NCBI RefSeq assembly: GCF_012489685.1
Contig: NC_080046.1
Location: forward strand, 20,707,304-20,771,303
From: Lotus japonicus
Lineage: Eukaryota; Streptophyta; Magnoliopsida; Fabales; Fabaceae
DNA length: 64,000 nucleotides
Reading direction: 5' to 3'
In this document: positions 41,687 through 52,884 of the stretch, piece after piece
How positions within the stretch are numbered: the stretch's first letter is position 1
Layout: every line of letters begins with the position of its first letter
Translations under genes and position numbers: made by a program
The notes under the pieces: model-generated
What the model was told of the DNA's origin: nothing
Databases searched by the model: none
Seen by the model: only the letters and a program-made list of their open reading frames with translations

Positions 41687-41997
41687 TCAACACTTGGATC
41701 CGACGACACTCCTCGTTTTTCCAAAACTAGGATTTGACTTCCAATGCCTTCCTTCGAGGTTGTTATCATTACTTAAAGATTTTGAGGTTATTTAAGGTCT
41801 TATGAATTTCTTTATAAAATAGATTCCATTTTGTCTTATCGCAAGTCTTATACATTTTCAGGATCTCCCAATCCCAAGTCGCTTCCAGAGGATGTCTCGA
41901 TCCACTAAACAAAATTAAGGCCCGAACCTCGTTCGTCCTATCAAACTTTCTCAAAACTCTCAAAACAAAATCGGCATGACCTGCCCGCTATTCTCAC

Positions 41998-43226
41998 TGT
42001 AAGATCAAGTTTTGATCTAGTAGTACAACTCTATGTTTTGATGATTACAAGTTAACCTTTTGATATGAACAATTGTGGTACTCTAACGTGTTTTTCTGAG
42101 TGTGCTATTTACAGGCTCTGACCCTGACTCAATTTCACACAAATCAGAAGCACTGTGTATAAAGGGTAACCCAAGCAACGCTTTCGCATTCACCATGTTC
42201 AGTATGAACAGTGGAAAAGCTTCAGAAGATCTGAAGCTATACAAACTCTGATGAGGACTCAGTCGCTAGAAGCTCTGATGATCCAGAAGTTCTGACAACC
42301 AAGAAACACTGAAGGTTCAGATGTTCCGATGGTGTAGAAGACTCTGAAGATCCAGAAGCTGAATAGTGGAAACTCTGAAGTCCAGAAGCAAGAAACTCTG
42401 AAGGCCATGTTCTTCCCTCTGAGTTCAGAATCAGAAGATACAATGGTCAGAGGATCTGTGCTATCCCTCTGACTCTGATCAACCGGCTTCACAAGTTCCA
42501 ATACGAAGCATTCCTCTGATCAGAAGTCTCCTAGGTTAAAAGGTCAAGTCGCTATCCTAGTACAAAAGCAAGTGTACCTTCCTGACGACCTACCTAACGT
42601 TCTCAGCCACAGCAGAAGCTGGATTTTCCAGAACTGCCCTCCAACGGTAGCATTTCCCATGCAACGCTCAACCCTAATCCTTGGAGTATATATAGAGGCT
42701 GAAGATTGAAAGAAGCGGCTAGAAGTAGAAGAAAAAAAAAAAAAATATACAAGAAGCAATACACACGCGCAAGATATATTCTAAGCTTTCTTTCATCTTG
42801 TAATTTATTTTAGTTTACACTCAGCTTATTCAGAAGCAAACCCTTGTAAACACCAACCTCAAACAGTTGTTTGATTTTCCTTTAGGAGATCAAGGTTGAT
42901 CGGATCCTAGAGAAGACTAAGAGAGTGAATCTTAGTGTGAGCTAAGTCAGTGTAATTGTTAGTCACTTGTAGGTTTCAAGTGCAGTTGTAACTCTTACCT
43001 GATTAGTGGATTGCCTTCATTCTAAGAAGGAAGAAATCACCTTAACGGGTGGACTGGAGTAGCTTGAGTGATTTATCAAGTGAACCAGGATAAAATCCTT
43101 GTGTGCTTTTCTATCTCTATCTTTTGCACTTAGTTCTCGAAAAGATTTGTTAAAATCTTTAAGGTGGTAGTTTTGTACTGAAAACGTTATTCAAACCCCC
43201 CCTTTCTACCGTTTTTCATACCTTCA
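41998..43226 (+). repeat. 5' LTR of element C
   Basis: 1229 bp, TGTAAGATCAAG to CATACCTTCA; TATA box TATATATAG at 42687-42695; A-run near 42730-42744. U3 palindrome present in a variant form (AGCTTCAGA..TCTGAAGCT). Confidence 0.96.
42687..42694 (+). promoter_or_regulatory. TATA box of element C LTR
   Basis: TATATATAGAGG, conserved position in the LTR family. Confidence 0.7.
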
Positions 43227-43228
43227 AT

Positions 43229-43240
43229 TGGTATCAGAGC
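43229..43240 (+). other. Primer binding site, element C
   Basis: TGGTATCAGAGC, initiator Met-tRNA complement. Confidence 0.95.
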
Positions 43241-43298
43241 GCAAGTTCTGATTACCACACCTAACAGTGTTCAGTGATCCGGGCCGGTGTGAAAAACA

Positions 43299-45209
43299 AT
43301 GGCTGCCACCACCAGTGAAACTCAAAGAGATGGTTACAACGCAAAGCCTCCTATGTTCGATGGTCAAAGGTTCGAATATTGGAAAGATAGACTGGAAAGT
43401 TTCTTTCTGGGTTTCGATGCAGATCTCTGGGATATTATTGTGGATGGCTATGAGCGTCCAGTTGATGCAGATGGCAAAAAGATCCCAAGGTCAGAGATGT
43501 CTGCAGATCAAAAGAAGCTGTACTCACAACATCATAAAGCAAGAGCAATTCTTCTAAGTGCTATCTCCTATGAGGAGTACCAGAAGATTACAGATCGTGA
43601 GTTTGCTAAAGGCATTTTTGATTCTCTGAAGATGTCTCATGAAGGAAACAAGAAAGTCAAAGAATCAAAGGCATTGTCTTTGATCCAAAAGTATGAATCC
43701 TTCATCATGGAGCCAAATGAGTCCATTGAAGAAATGTTCTCCAGATTTCAACTGCTTGTAGCTGGCATACGTCCTCTCAACAAGAGCTACACAACAAAAG
43801 ATCACGTCATAAGGGTCATCAGGTGTCTTCCTGAAAGTTGGATGCCTTTGGTGACTTCAATAGAGCTCACGAGAGATGTTGAGAATATGAGTTTAGAAGA
43901 ACTCATCAGCATTTTGAAATGCCATGAGCTGAAGCGCTCAGAGATGCAAGATCTGAGGAAAAAGTCCATAGCCTTGAAATCCAAATCTGAAAAGGCTAAG
44001 GTTGAGAAGTCAAAGGCTCTTCAAGCTGAAGAAGAAGAATCTGAAGAAGCATCAGAAGATTCTGATGAAGATGAGCTGACTCTGATCTCCAAGAGACTCA
44101 ACCGCATCTGGAAGCACAAGCAGAGCAAGTTCAAAGGCTCTGGAAAGGCAAGAGGAAAGTCTGAATCCTCAGGTCAGAAGAAGTCATCAATCAAGGAAGT
44201 CACTTGCTTTGAGTGCAAAGAATCAGGGCACTACAAAAGTGACTGTCCAAAATTGAAGAAGGACAAGAAGCCAAAGAAGCACTTCAAGACCAAGAAGAGT
44301 CTGATGGTGACATTCGATGAATCAGAGTCAGAGGATGTTGACTCTGATGGTGAAGTCCAAGGACTCATGGCTATTGTCAAAGACAAAGGAACAGAGTCAA
44401 AGGAAGCTGTTGACTCTGACTCAGAATCAGAAGGAGATCCAGACTCTGACGATGAAAATGAGGTATTTGCTTCCTTCTCTACCTCTGAACTGAAACATGC
44501 TTTGTCTGATATCATGGATAAGTATAACTCCTTGTTGTCTAAGCATAAGAAGCTGAAAAAGAACTTATCTGCTGTTTCTAAAACTCCTTCTGAACATGAG
44601 AAAATCATATCTGATTTGAAAAATGATAACCATGCTTTAGTTAATTCTAACTCTGTGCTTAAGAATCAAATTGCAAAGTTAGAAGAAGTTATTGCCTGCG
44701 ATGCCTCTGATAGTAAGCATGAATCTAAGTATGAAAAATCTTTTCAAAGATTCCTGGCTAAAAGCGTAGATAGAAGCTTAATGGCTTCAATGATCTATGG
44801 TGTAAGCAGAAATGGAATGCATGGCATTGGCTATTCTAAACCAATTAGAAATGAGCCTTCTGTGTCTAAAGCTAAATCCTTGTATGAATGCTTTGTTCCC
44901 TCTGGTACCATATTGCCTGATCCTGTACCTGCTGAAGTTGCTAAAAACCCTCTTAAAAAGGGATCTTTCTCTATGACTAAATATCATGCAAATATTCCTT
45001 TAAAATATCATGTTGAGACACCCAAGGTGATCAGAACCTTTGGGGTAACTAACAAAAGAGGACCCAGAAAGTGGGTACCTAAGGACAAGATTATCTATGT
45101 TGCAGATATCCTTGATAGCTCCACTGAAACACCAATCATGGTATCTGGACAGTGGATGCTCGCGTCACATGACGGGAGAAAAGCGTATGTTCCGAGAGCT
45201 GAAACTTAA
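43299..45209 (+). CDS. gag: gag of element C (636 aa)
   Basis: Same length and layout as the gag of B: N-terminal [16 protein letters not shown], copia gag core, [18 protein letters not shown] near residue 303, acidic Ser/Glu/Asp region, Lys-rich coiled region and the pol-overlapping tail (YVADIL to YVPRAET). Start ATG at 43299 in aacaATGGC. Differs from B by scattered changes (for example [10 protein letters not shown] for [10 protein letters not shown]). Intact. Pol follows in the +1 frame. Confidence 0.94.
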   Translation: MAATTSETQRDGYNAKPPMFDGQRFEYWKDRLESFFLGFDADLWDIIVDGYERPVDADGKKIPRSEMSADQKKLYSQHHKARAILLSAISYEEYQKITDREFAKGIFDSLKMSHEGNKKVKESKALSLIQKYESFIMEPNESIEEMFSRFQLLVAGIRPLNKSYTTKDHVIRVIRCLPESWMPLVTSIELTRDVENMSLEELISILKCHELKRSEMQDLRKKSIALKSKSEKAKVEKSKALQAEEEESEEASEDSDEDELTLISKRLNRIWKHKQSKFKGSGKARGKSESSGQKKSSIKEVTCFECKESGHYKSDCPKLKKDKKPKKHFKTKKSLMVTFDESESEDVDSDGEVQGLMAIVKDKGTESKEAVDSDSESEGDPDSDDENEVFASFSTSELKHALSDIMDKYNSLLSKHKKLKKNLSAVSKTPSEHEKIISDLKNDNHALVNSNSVLKNQIAKLEEVIACDASDSKHESKYEKSFQRFLAKSVDRSLMASMIYGVSRNGMHGIGYSKPIRNEPSVSKAKSLYECFVPSGTILPDPVPAEVAKNPLKKGSFSMTKYHANIPLKYHVETPKVIRTFGVTNKRGPRKWVPKDKIIYVADILDSSTETPIMVSGQWMLASHDGRKAYVPRAET

Positions 45210-48186
45210 GCCTGGAGGCGAAGTTGGCTTTGGAGGAAATGAAAAGGGTAAAATTATTGGTACTGGTACTATTTGTGTAGATAGTAGTCCATGCATTGAT
45301 AATGTTTTATTGGTAGACGGCTTAACACATAACTTATTGTCTATAAGTCAATTAGCTGACAAGGGTTATGATGTTATATTCAATCAAAAGTCCTGCCGGG
45401 CTGTAAGTCAGATCGATGGCTCTGTTCTGTTTAACAGCAAGAGGAAGAACAACATTTATAAGATCAGATTATCTGAGTTGGAGGCTCAGAATGTGAAGTG
45501 CCTTCTGTCTGTTAATGAAGAGCAGTGGGTATGGCATAGACGGTTAGGGCATGCCAGTATGAGAAAGATTTCTCAGCTGAGCAAGCTAAACCTTGTCAGG
45601 GGCTTACCCAATCTGAAGTTCGCTTCAGACGCTCTTTGTGAAGCATGTCAGAAAGGCAAATTCACAAAAGTCCCTTTCAAGGCAAAGAATGTTGTCTCAA
45701 CCTCAAGGCCGTTAGAACTTCTGCATATCGACCTGTTTGGACCAGTGAAAACTGAGTCTATAGGTGGCAAGAGATATGGGATGGTTATCGTTGATGACTA
45801 TAGCCGCTGGACATGGGTAAAGTTTCTAACCCGCAAGGATGAGTCTCATGCTGTGTTCTCTACCTTCATTGCTCAAGTGCAAAACGAGAAGGCTTGTAGA
45901 ATTGTGCGTGTCAGAAGTGACCATGGTGGAGAGTTTGAGAATGACAAGTTTGAGAGTCTGTTTGATTCCTATGGAATTACACATGATTTCTCTTGTCCCA
46001 GAACTCCTCAACAAAATGGTGTTGTTGAGAGGAAGAACAGAACTCTTCAGGAGATGGCTAGAACCATGCTCCAAGAAACTGGCATGGCTAAGCACTTTTG
46101 GGCAGAGGCAGTAAATACAGCATGTTACATTCAGAACAGAATCTCTGTGAGACCAATTCTGAATAAGACTCCTTATGAATTGTGGAAGAACATAAAACCC
46201 AACATTTCTTATTTTCATCCTTTTGGCTGTGTTTGTTATGTTCTCAATACTAAGGATAGATTGCATAAGTTTGATGCTAAATCTTCTAAGTGTCTATTAC
46301 TTGGTTATTCTGATAGATCTAAAGGTTTTAGATTTTATAATACTGATGCTAAGACTATTGAAGAATCTATTCATGTTAGATTTGATGATAAGCTTGACTC
46401 TGACCAGTCAAAGCTAGTTGAAAAGTTTGCAGATTTAAGCATTAATGTTTCTGACAAAGGCAAAGCTCCAGAGGAAGTTGAACCAGAGGAAGAAGCTGGT
46501 CCCTCTAACTCACAAACTCTGAAGAAGAGCAGAATCACTGCAGCTCATCCTAAGGAATTGATTCTGGGCAACAAAGATGAACCAGTCAGAACCAGATCCG
46601 CCTTCAGACCCTCTGAAGAGACCTTGCTGAGTCTGAAAGGATTGGTGTCCTTAATTGAACCCAAGTCCATAGATGAAGCTCTTCAGGACAAGGATTGGAT
46701 TCTGGCCATGGAAGAAGAATTGAATCAATTCTCCAAGAACGATGTTTGGAGCTTAGTGAAGAAGCCTGAGAATGTCCATGTTATTGGAACGAAATGGGTA
46801 TTCAGAAACAAGCTAAATGAGAAAGGAGATGTAGTCAGAAACAAGGCAAGGCTAGTTGCTCAAGGCTACAGCCAGCAGGAAGGAATAGACTACACTGAAA
46901 CATTTGCTCCAGTAGCAAGACTGGAGGCAATCAGACTATTGATTTCTTTCTCAGTAAATCACAACATAGTTCTACATCAGATGGACGTAAAGAGTGCCTT
47001 CCTAAATGGTTATATCTCAGAGGAAGTCTATGTTCATCAACCCCCAGGTTTTGAAGATGAAAAGAAACCAGACCATGTGTTCAAATTGAAGAAATCACTC
47101 TACGGTCTGAAGCAAGCTCCCAGAGCATGGTATGAGAGACTTAGCTCATTCCTTCTGGAGAATGAGTTTGTAAGGGGTAAAGTAGATACAACTCTCTTTT
47201 GCAAGACTTATAAAGATGATATCTTAATTGTGCAAATTTATGTTGATGATATTATATTTGGTTCTGCTAATCAATCTCTATGCAAAGAATTTTCTGAGAT
47301 GATGCAGGCTGAATTTGAGATGAGTATGATGGGAGAATTAAAGTACTTTCTGGGAATACAAGTTGATCAAACACCAGAAGGAACATATATCCATCAGAGC
47401 AAGTACACTAAGGAACTTCTGAAGAAGTTCAATATGCTGGAATCTACAGTGGCCAAGACCCCAATGCATCCAACATGCATTCTGGAAAAAGAAGATATAA
47501 GTGGTAAAGTATGTCAGAAGCTCTATCGTGGCATGATAGGTTCACTTCTATACTTAACTGCATCTAGGCCAGACATATTATTTAGTGTTCATTTATGTGC
47601 TCGTTTCCAATCAGATCCAAGGGAAACCCACTTAACTGCTGTTAAGAGGATCCTAAGGTATCTGAAAGGCACCACTAACCTTGGCTTGATGTATAAGAAA
47701 ACATCAGAGTATAAGCTTTCAGGTTATTGTGATGCTGATTATGCTGGAGATAGAACAGAGAGAAAAAGTACTTCTGGAAATTGTCAATTTCTGGGAAGCA
47801 ATCTAGTCTCATGGGCAAGCAAGAGGCAATCAACCATTGCACTATCAACTGCAGAGGCAGAATATATCTCAGCAGCAATATGCAGCACTCAGATGCTCTG
47901 GATGAAACATCAGCTGGAGGATTATCAGATCCTTGAGAGCAATATCCCAATCTATTGTGATAACACTGCTGCAATTTCGTTGAGCAAGAATCCTATCTTG
48001 CATTCAAGGGCAAAGCACATTGAGGTAAAGTATCACTTCATTAGAGATTATGTGCAGAAGGGCGTACTTCTTCTGAAGTTTGTTGATACTGACCATCAAT
48101 GGGCAGATATCTTTACAAAGCCCTTAGCTGAAGATAGATTTAATTTTATTCTGAAAAATCTAAACATGGACTTTTGTCCAGAGTGA
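45097..48186 (+). CDS. pol: pol of element C: protease, integrase, RT, RNase H (1029 aa from first ATG)
   Basis: PR-INT-RT-RH order. [11 protein letters not shown] protease, HIDLFGP / RSDHGGEF / VVERKNR integrase triad, [10 protein letters not shown] at 714-723, YCDADYAGD and STAEAEY in RNase H. Five residues shorter than B and D in the acidic linker between integrase and RT (VEPEEEAGP). No stop or frameshift. Overlaps the gag frame by 161 nt when the open frame is counted. Confidence 0.96.
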   Translation: MLQISLIAPLKHQSWYLDSGCSRHMTGEKRMFRELKLKPGGEVGFGGNEKGKIIGTGTICVDSSPCIDNVLLVDGLTHNLLSISQLADKGYDVIFNQKSCRAVSQIDGSVLFNSKRKNNIYKIRLSELEAQNVKCLLSVNEEQWVWHRRLGHASMRKISQLSKLNLVRGLPNLKFASDALCEACQKGKFTKVPFKAKNVVSTSRPLELLHIDLFGPVKTESIGGKRYGMVIVDDYSRWTWVKFLTRKDESHAVFSTFIAQVQNEKACRIVRVRSDHGGEFENDKFESLFDSYGITHDFSCPRTPQQNGVVERKNRTLQEMARTMLQETGMAKHFWAEAVNTACYIQNRISVRPILNKTPYELWKNIKPNISYFHPFGCVCYVLNTKDRLHKFDAKSSKCLLLGYSDRSKGFRFYNTDAKTIEESIHVRFDDKLDSDQSKLVEKFADLSINVSDKGKAPEEVEPEEEAGPSNSQTLKKSRITAAHPKELILGNKDEPVRTRSAFRPSEETLLSLKGLVSLIEPKSIDEALQDKDWILAMEEELNQFSKNDVWSLVKKPENVHVIGTKWVFRNKLNEKGDVVRNKARLVAQGYSQQEGIDYTETFAPVARLEAIRLLISFSVNHNIVLHQMDVKSAFLNGYISEEVYVHQPPGFEDEKKPDHVFKLKKSLYGLKQAPRAWYERLSSFLLENEFVRGKVDTTLFCKTYKDDILIVQIYVDDIIFGSANQSLCKEFSEMMQAEFEMSMMGELKYFLGIQVDQTPEGTYIHQSKYTKELLKKFNMLESTVAKTPMHPTCILEKEDISGKVCQKLYRGMIGSLLYLTASRPDILFSVHLCARFQSDPRETHLTAVKRILRYLKGTTNLGLMYKKTSEYKLSGYCDADYAGDRTERKSTSGNCQFLGSNLVSWASKRQSTIALSTAEAEYISAAICSTQMLWMKHQLEDYQILESNIPIYCDNTAAISLSKNPILHSRAKHIEVKYHFIRDYVQKGVLLLKFVDTDHQWADIFTKPLAEDRFNFILKNLNMDFCPE

Positions 48187-48431
48187 AGATAGATCAGAAC
48201 CTCTGACTATGATACTTCTTGATCAGAAGATGTCTAGTCCAGAAGGTAACTCAATCAGAGTGTGTGTGCCCACTGGTACTGACTCTGAAGCTGAGACAAC
48301 AACACGTGCGTCAGAACTTCTGATGCATAGTTCCTTGTGCCCGTGTGACAGTCTGTTGTGATTGCGTGTAGATATGCTTATCTTCTGTGTGTGATTGTGT
48401 ATTTTACTGTTACTGTCTATCTTTAATTTTC

Positions 48432-48471
48432 AACCGTTGATCTTAAAGTGCTTTTTGAATCAACAACGGTT
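48432..48471 (+). promoter_or_regulatory. Hairpin in the pol-to-env leader, element C
   Basis: AACCGTTGAT / ATCAACAACGGTT stem, followed by ACCCACTATACACACAC and a CT-rich leader of about 140 nt to the ATG at 48630. The leader resembles a plant 5' UTR, so a separate transcript for the envelope-like ORF is possible. Confidence 0.4.
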
Positions 48472-48629
48472 ATTTGATAAAACCCACTATACACACACGT
48501 TCTCTCTCACTTCCGGTTTTCAATCTCGCACTCCCTGCTTTTCAAAACCGCCTCCTTCGTGATTTCTCTCTCGATCTCTCTTCATCCTTCAAACTTCATC
48601 TTCTACCTCAAACCTTCAACCTCTTCAAA

Positions 48630-51479
48630 ATGGTGAGACAAACCAGAAGATCTACTGCAGATGCACCTCAGTTCCCTCACATGGTAGTCGGTTTGGCAAC
48701 GGGTCAACGGGGCTCTGAGAACCCAGCACAAGAACAAGCTCAAGCTCAAGAGGAGATTGTTCCTATTGTAGAACGGGGCTGTGCCGTTCACTGTGTATTT
48801 CCTCCTGAGGAACTCCAAGTCCTGGCAGAATGGAGATTCAACCTCGACAACTTGGCTGCAAATGGGTTTGATCTCCGTCCTGAAGTCCAAGCTCAAGGTT
48901 GGGGAAACTACTTCAATCGACTTCGAGGACCGGTGTATGAGAAGCTAGTAAAGGAATTCTGGAAGCACGCTGATTGTGATGACACTCAGGTGGTCTCTTA
49001 CATACTGGGTAGGAAGATCATCATCACGGAGAAGTCATTCGTGAATCTGCTAGGTGCAGAAACTGCTCATGGGTATCGGTTCTCACTGACGGAATCGAAG
49101 CTGAAATCCAGAACCAAGGACATCGTCAACAAGGCCCTGTACACCACCTTCAAACCGGGCAAGACGAGCTACAAAGTGATGGACCTTCAACCCAAACTCA
49201 GGGTCTGGCACAAGATCCTGCTCAACTGCATCAATCAACGACCAAAGGGCAGTTCTCCAGACTACATCAACTTCAATCAGAAGGCGATGCTGTTCTTCAT
49301 TCAAGACAAGGAGAAGATCTGCCTTCCCTACTTCCTGTTCTCCTATTTGAAGGAATGCATCCGGAAGTCTCGCACCACCTCCTCCATCAAGTCAGCCATC
49401 AAATATATCCCTTTTGGGAGGCTGATCTCAGACTTTCTCATTGAAAGCAACTTGGTGCAAGATTTGATCAATGCTGGTTGCACAGAGGACTTGAGCACAA
49501 TTGTTAGCGATGTCTTCACTGCCAACTCTCTGAAGAAGATGGGTTTGGTCCAGAAGAAGATTGCTCCTGCTCATGAGGACACATCTTCTGAGATCAGAAG
49601 AAGAAGAATGCCTCTGAATGACTACCCTCTGTGGACTCAAGCAGACCATCCTGAAGCCATCAGATGCTATGTTGAAGACCTCAGGGCTCAAGGATTCGAG
49701 ATTGACCTTGATGATTTCGTCAGCAGACTTCCACCAGCTCCAGAGTTTCCTTCTCCTCCCAAGAAGAAAACCAAGAGGAAGATGGTTCTGGACGAATCCT
49801 CAGAGGAATCTGATGTCCCTCTGGTCAAGAAGGCGAAGAGCAAGCCTGATGATGATGATGGTGATGATAGTGAGGATGGTCCTCCAAAGAAGAAGCAGAA
49901 GAAAGTCAGAATTGTGGTGAAGCCTACTCGGGTGGAACCAGCTGCTGCAGAGGTCAGAAGGACTGAACCTCCTGCCAGAGTGACTCGATCATCAGCACAT
50001 TCAAGTAAGCCTGCACTTACCTCTGATGATGATTTGAATTTATTTGATGCACTCCCAATTTCTGCCTTACTCCAACACTCTTCAAATCCCCTCACTCCTA
50101 TTCATGAATCCCAGCCAGCCGCACAAACCACCTCTCCACCACATTCCCCAAGATCTTCATTCTTTCAACCTTCTCCTGCTGAAGCACCACTCTGGAATTT
50201 GCTTCAGAACCAACCCTCTAGGTCAGAAGATCCAACCTCCCTCCTTACCATTCCATACGACTCATTAACTTCTGAACCCATCATCCCCAATCAACCAGAA
50301 CCCAAACCAACAGAACCACAACCCAGAACGTCTGATCACTCTGCTCCCAGAGCATCAGCACGTCCTGCTGTCAGAACCACGGATACAGACTCTTCATCAG
50401 CCTTCACACCTGTATCCTTCCCCATCAATGTCTTTGACTCTCCTCCCTCCAATACCTCTGAATCACTTAGAAAATTCATGGAGGTTAGGAAAGAGAAGGT
50501 ATCTGCCTTGGAAGAATATTACCTTACCTGTCCAAGCCCTAGGCAATATCCTGGCCCTAGACCTGAACGTCTAGTTGACCCAGATGAACCTATCTTGGCC
50601 AATCCTATCCAAGAGGCAGACCCCTTAGTCCAACAGGCTCACCCTGTCCCTGACCAACAAGAGCCAATTCAACCAGACCCTGAACCTGAACAATCAGTAT
50701 CTAACCAATCCTCGGTTAGATCACCTCACCCTCTGGTTGAAACTTCAGACCCTCACCGTGGAACCTCTGAACCCAATGCTCCCATAATTAACATTGGTTC
50801 TCCACAAGGTGCCTCTGAAGCTCATAGCAGCAATCACCCAGCCTCTCCTGCACCCAACCTCTCCATCATTCCCTATACTCACCTTCAACCCACATCTCTC
50901 TCTGAGTGCATCAATATTTTCAATCATGAAGCCTCCTTGAGGCTCCGCAATGTGCACGGTCAGACTGACCTCAGTGAGAATGCTGAAAATGTGGCTGATG
51001 AGTGGAACGAGTTGAGCACTTGGCTAGTGGCTCAGTTTCCCGTTATGCTGCAGCTCCTGCATGCAGAGGGACGTCAGAGCATTGAGGCTGCAAAGCAAAG
51101 GTTTGCTAGGAGGGTGGCTCTTCATGAACTCGAACAGAGAACCAAGCTTCTTGAAGCCATTGAAGAAGCCAAGAGACAGAAAGAACAAGAAGAAGAAGCT
51201 GCCCGTAAAGCAGCAGCTCAGGCTGAACAAGCCAGACTTGAGGCAGAACGTCTTGAAGCTGAGGCTGAGGCAGAGCGACTTGCACCAGTTCTGTTTACTC
51301 CTGCTGCTTCTGCTTCCATTCCAGAACCTCAAGCTGCTCAGAACGTTCCTTCAAGCTCTACTCCGACAAGCTCATCCAGACTCGACATCATGGAACAACG
51401 TCTTGACACTCATGAATCCATGCTGATTGAGATGAAGCACATGATGATGGAACTTCTGCGCCGTACTGCCAAATCTTAG
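48630..51479 (+). CDS. Envelope-like ORF of element C (949 aa, intact)
   Basis: ATG at 48630 (TCAAAATGGTGAG), chosen over the longer upstream open frame because that has no ATG. N-terminal conserved domain about 1-330 (WKHADCDDTQVVSYILGRK, SIKSAIKYIPFGRLISDFL). Basic/acidic clusters about 375-432 (KKAKSKPDDDD, KKKQKKVRIVVKP). Pro-rich region with PEPEQSVSNQSSVRS. A conserved block SLSECINIFNHEASLRLRN near 770. Coiled coil about 815-885. A final DIMEQRLDTHESMLIEMKH helix-like tail. No signal peptide or membrane span seen. Called envelope-like by position and family only. Confidence 0.86.
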   Translation: MVRQTRRSTADAPQFPHMVVGLATGQRGSENPAQEQAQAQEEIVPIVERGCAVHCVFPPEELQVLAEWRFNLDNLAANGFDLRPEVQAQGWGNYFNRLRGPVYEKLVKEFWKHADCDDTQVVSYILGRKIIITEKSFVNLLGAETAHGYRFSLTESKLKSRTKDIVNKALYTTFKPGKTSYKVMDLQPKLRVWHKILLNCINQRPKGSSPDYINFNQKAMLFFIQDKEKICLPYFLFSYLKECIRKSRTTSSIKSAIKYIPFGRLISDFLIESNLVQDLINAGCTEDLSTIVSDVFTANSLKKMGLVQKKIAPAHEDTSSEIRRRRMPLNDYPLWTQADHPEAIRCYVEDLRAQGFEIDLDDFVSRLPPAPEFPSPPKKKTKRKMVLDESSEESDVPLVKKAKSKPDDDDGDDSEDGPPKKKQKKVRIVVKPTRVEPAAAEVRRTEPPARVTRSSAHSSKPALTSDDDLNLFDALPISALLQHSSNPLTPIHESQPAAQTTSPPHSPRSSFFQPSPAEAPLWNLLQNQPSRSEDPTSLLTIPYDSLTSEPIIPNQPEPKPTEPQPRTSDHSAPRASARPAVRTTDTDSSSAFTPVSFPINVFDSPPSNTSESLRKFMEVRKEKVSALEEYYLTCPSPRQYPGPRPERLVDPDEPILANPIQEADPLVQQAHPVPDQQEPIQPDPEPEQSVSNQSSVRSPHPLVETSDPHRGTSEPNAPIINIGSPQGASEAHSSNHPASPAPNLSIIPYTHLQPTSLSECINIFNHEASLRLRNVHGQTDLSENAENVADEWNELSTWLVAQFPVMLQLLHAEGRQSIEAAKQRFARRVALHELEQRTKLLEAIEEAKRQKEQEEEAARKAAAQAEQARLEAERLEAEAEAERLAPVLFTPAASASIPEPQAAQNVPSSSTPTSSSRLDIMEQRLDTHESMLIEMKHMMMELLRRTAKS

Positions 51480-51693
51480 TTTTTTAGGATCTCTTCTTTT
51501 TCTTCCTTTTCCTTTTTATTTAACGTTGTTTTATTTAAACTCTGCTTATTTACTTACTTTAATTTGTTCATTTGTGATTCTATATGCATATATCTATATA
51601 TGTTTGTGTCACATATGTTTGCAAAACCTGTTTTATTCATAATCGTTCTATGTTTACATCATAATTCTTTCCATCATACATTATTCCCTATAT

Positions 51694-52086
51694 CTAGAAT
51701 GGAGGATCCTTCCTCATTCTTCTGCATTCTTGGCGCTGCTCCACTCTTTCCTTCTCCAGACGATCCAATGCATACTCTATGTTGCCAAGTTTGATGCTTA
51801 GATCATCTTTTTCTAGACTATCTTCTGTCGTCTTAAGTCTCTTTTCCACAGTCTCCTTCTCTTCCAGCAGATTCAGCTCCCGCTGGCAAAGCTCCTGAAT
51901 CTCTTCCACGAAGCAGAGGAACTCCTTCAGATCTTTCTCCATCTCTGGACCAAGATCTTCTTCAAGCAGTGTCTTCGTCAGCTCTTGTATGGTCTTTGTA
52001 CCATCGGGATGCCTAATATTGAGGAACATATCTTCCTCAAACGCCTTCCTTCTGAGCTCTTCTAATGCCATTCTGTATGATGCCAT
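51694..52086 (-). CDS. Conserved antisense ORF of element C (130 aa, coiled-coil)
   Basis: ATG at 52086 in AAAAAAATGGC, stop at 51694, converging on the envelope-like stop at 51479. Starts MASYRMALEELRRKAFEED, ends QECRRMRKDPPF. About 72% identical to the B copy and nearly identical to D; all three are exactly 130 codons with no indels. TATA-like ATAAATAG (minus strand of 52267-52274) lies about 181 bp upstream. Charged, helix-prone, no recognised family. Confidence 0.77.
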   Translation of the reverse strand: MASYRMALEELRRKAFEEDMFLNIRHPDGTKTIQELTKTLLEEDLGPEMEKDLKEFLCFVEEIQELCQRELNLLEEKETVEKRLKTTEDSLEKDDLSIKLGNIEYALDRLEKERVEQRQECRRMRKDPPF

Positions 52087-52884
52087 TTTTTTTCTGAATA
52101 TTATTCGAGGTGTGAAGCTTACCTTTCTCTCCAACGTTTTTATAGGCTTCACTTTCTCTCTGAAAGTTAATGCTCTTACAGTTTCTCGAGGTTAAGTACT
52201 TGGTAACTGACCCTTCTATTTCCTCACTTGACCGGTGGTAAACGTTCATCCCTTGCATTAACTCTTCTATTTATTATCGCCTCACTCTGATTCTTACATC
52301 GTCTTCATTTTCTTTCAACTTAGACCTTCTCTAAGGGGGAAGTACCTTGTACTTCAAGCTAAGTTTTTCACACCCCAAGCTTTTTGCTTATGACAAAAAG
52401 GGGGAGTAAACCCAGTTTTTGATGTAAGATGTGTTAGTGTGACTTATTTTTCTTTTGGAGATTTTAAGAGTTCCACCTTCATGACCATAGATGTGTCACT
52501 GGGCAAATACAAGGAATACATTTCACTTCTTCTGAAGTGATTCTAAGTTGACTCTGATACCCAAGACTCTGATACCTTGTCCATGACTCTGATCACTTAT
52601 GCGCTCTGATTATTCGTTCGTCATCTATGTCATAAGCATTTCACTCTGAACTCTTATATGATTTAGCTCAGAATCTAGACTTTACTAACGTTTCATCAAG
52701 TATTAGATTCAGGGGGAGCTAAGCTCAGAATCAAGCAGTAACTTGAATTCAGAATGAGCAAGATAAACTATTCACATCAGGATAAGTCTTATTCTATATC
52801 TCTAAACTCTGAGTGAATTCACTTTAATGTTTAAGAATTGTTCATCAAAAATCTTAGTTTTGTCATCATCAAAAAGGGGGAGAT
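52087..52884 (+). other. 3' non-coding region of element C with PPT
   Basis: PPT AAAAAGGGGGAGAT (52871-52884) next to the LTR; PPT-like copies at 52395-52406, near 52336 (AAGGGGGAAG) and near 52712 (TCAGGGGGAG). Confidence 0.8.

Larger units (their letters stand above)
39916..41997 (-). repeat. Gypsy solo LTR G2, first part (minus orientation)
   Basis: Starts TGTAACACCCCGATTTCG after TSD GTGTG (39911-39915). Same family as G1; total without C is about 4002 bp. No internal gypsy genes and both TSD copies present, so a solo LTR. Confidence 0.85.
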
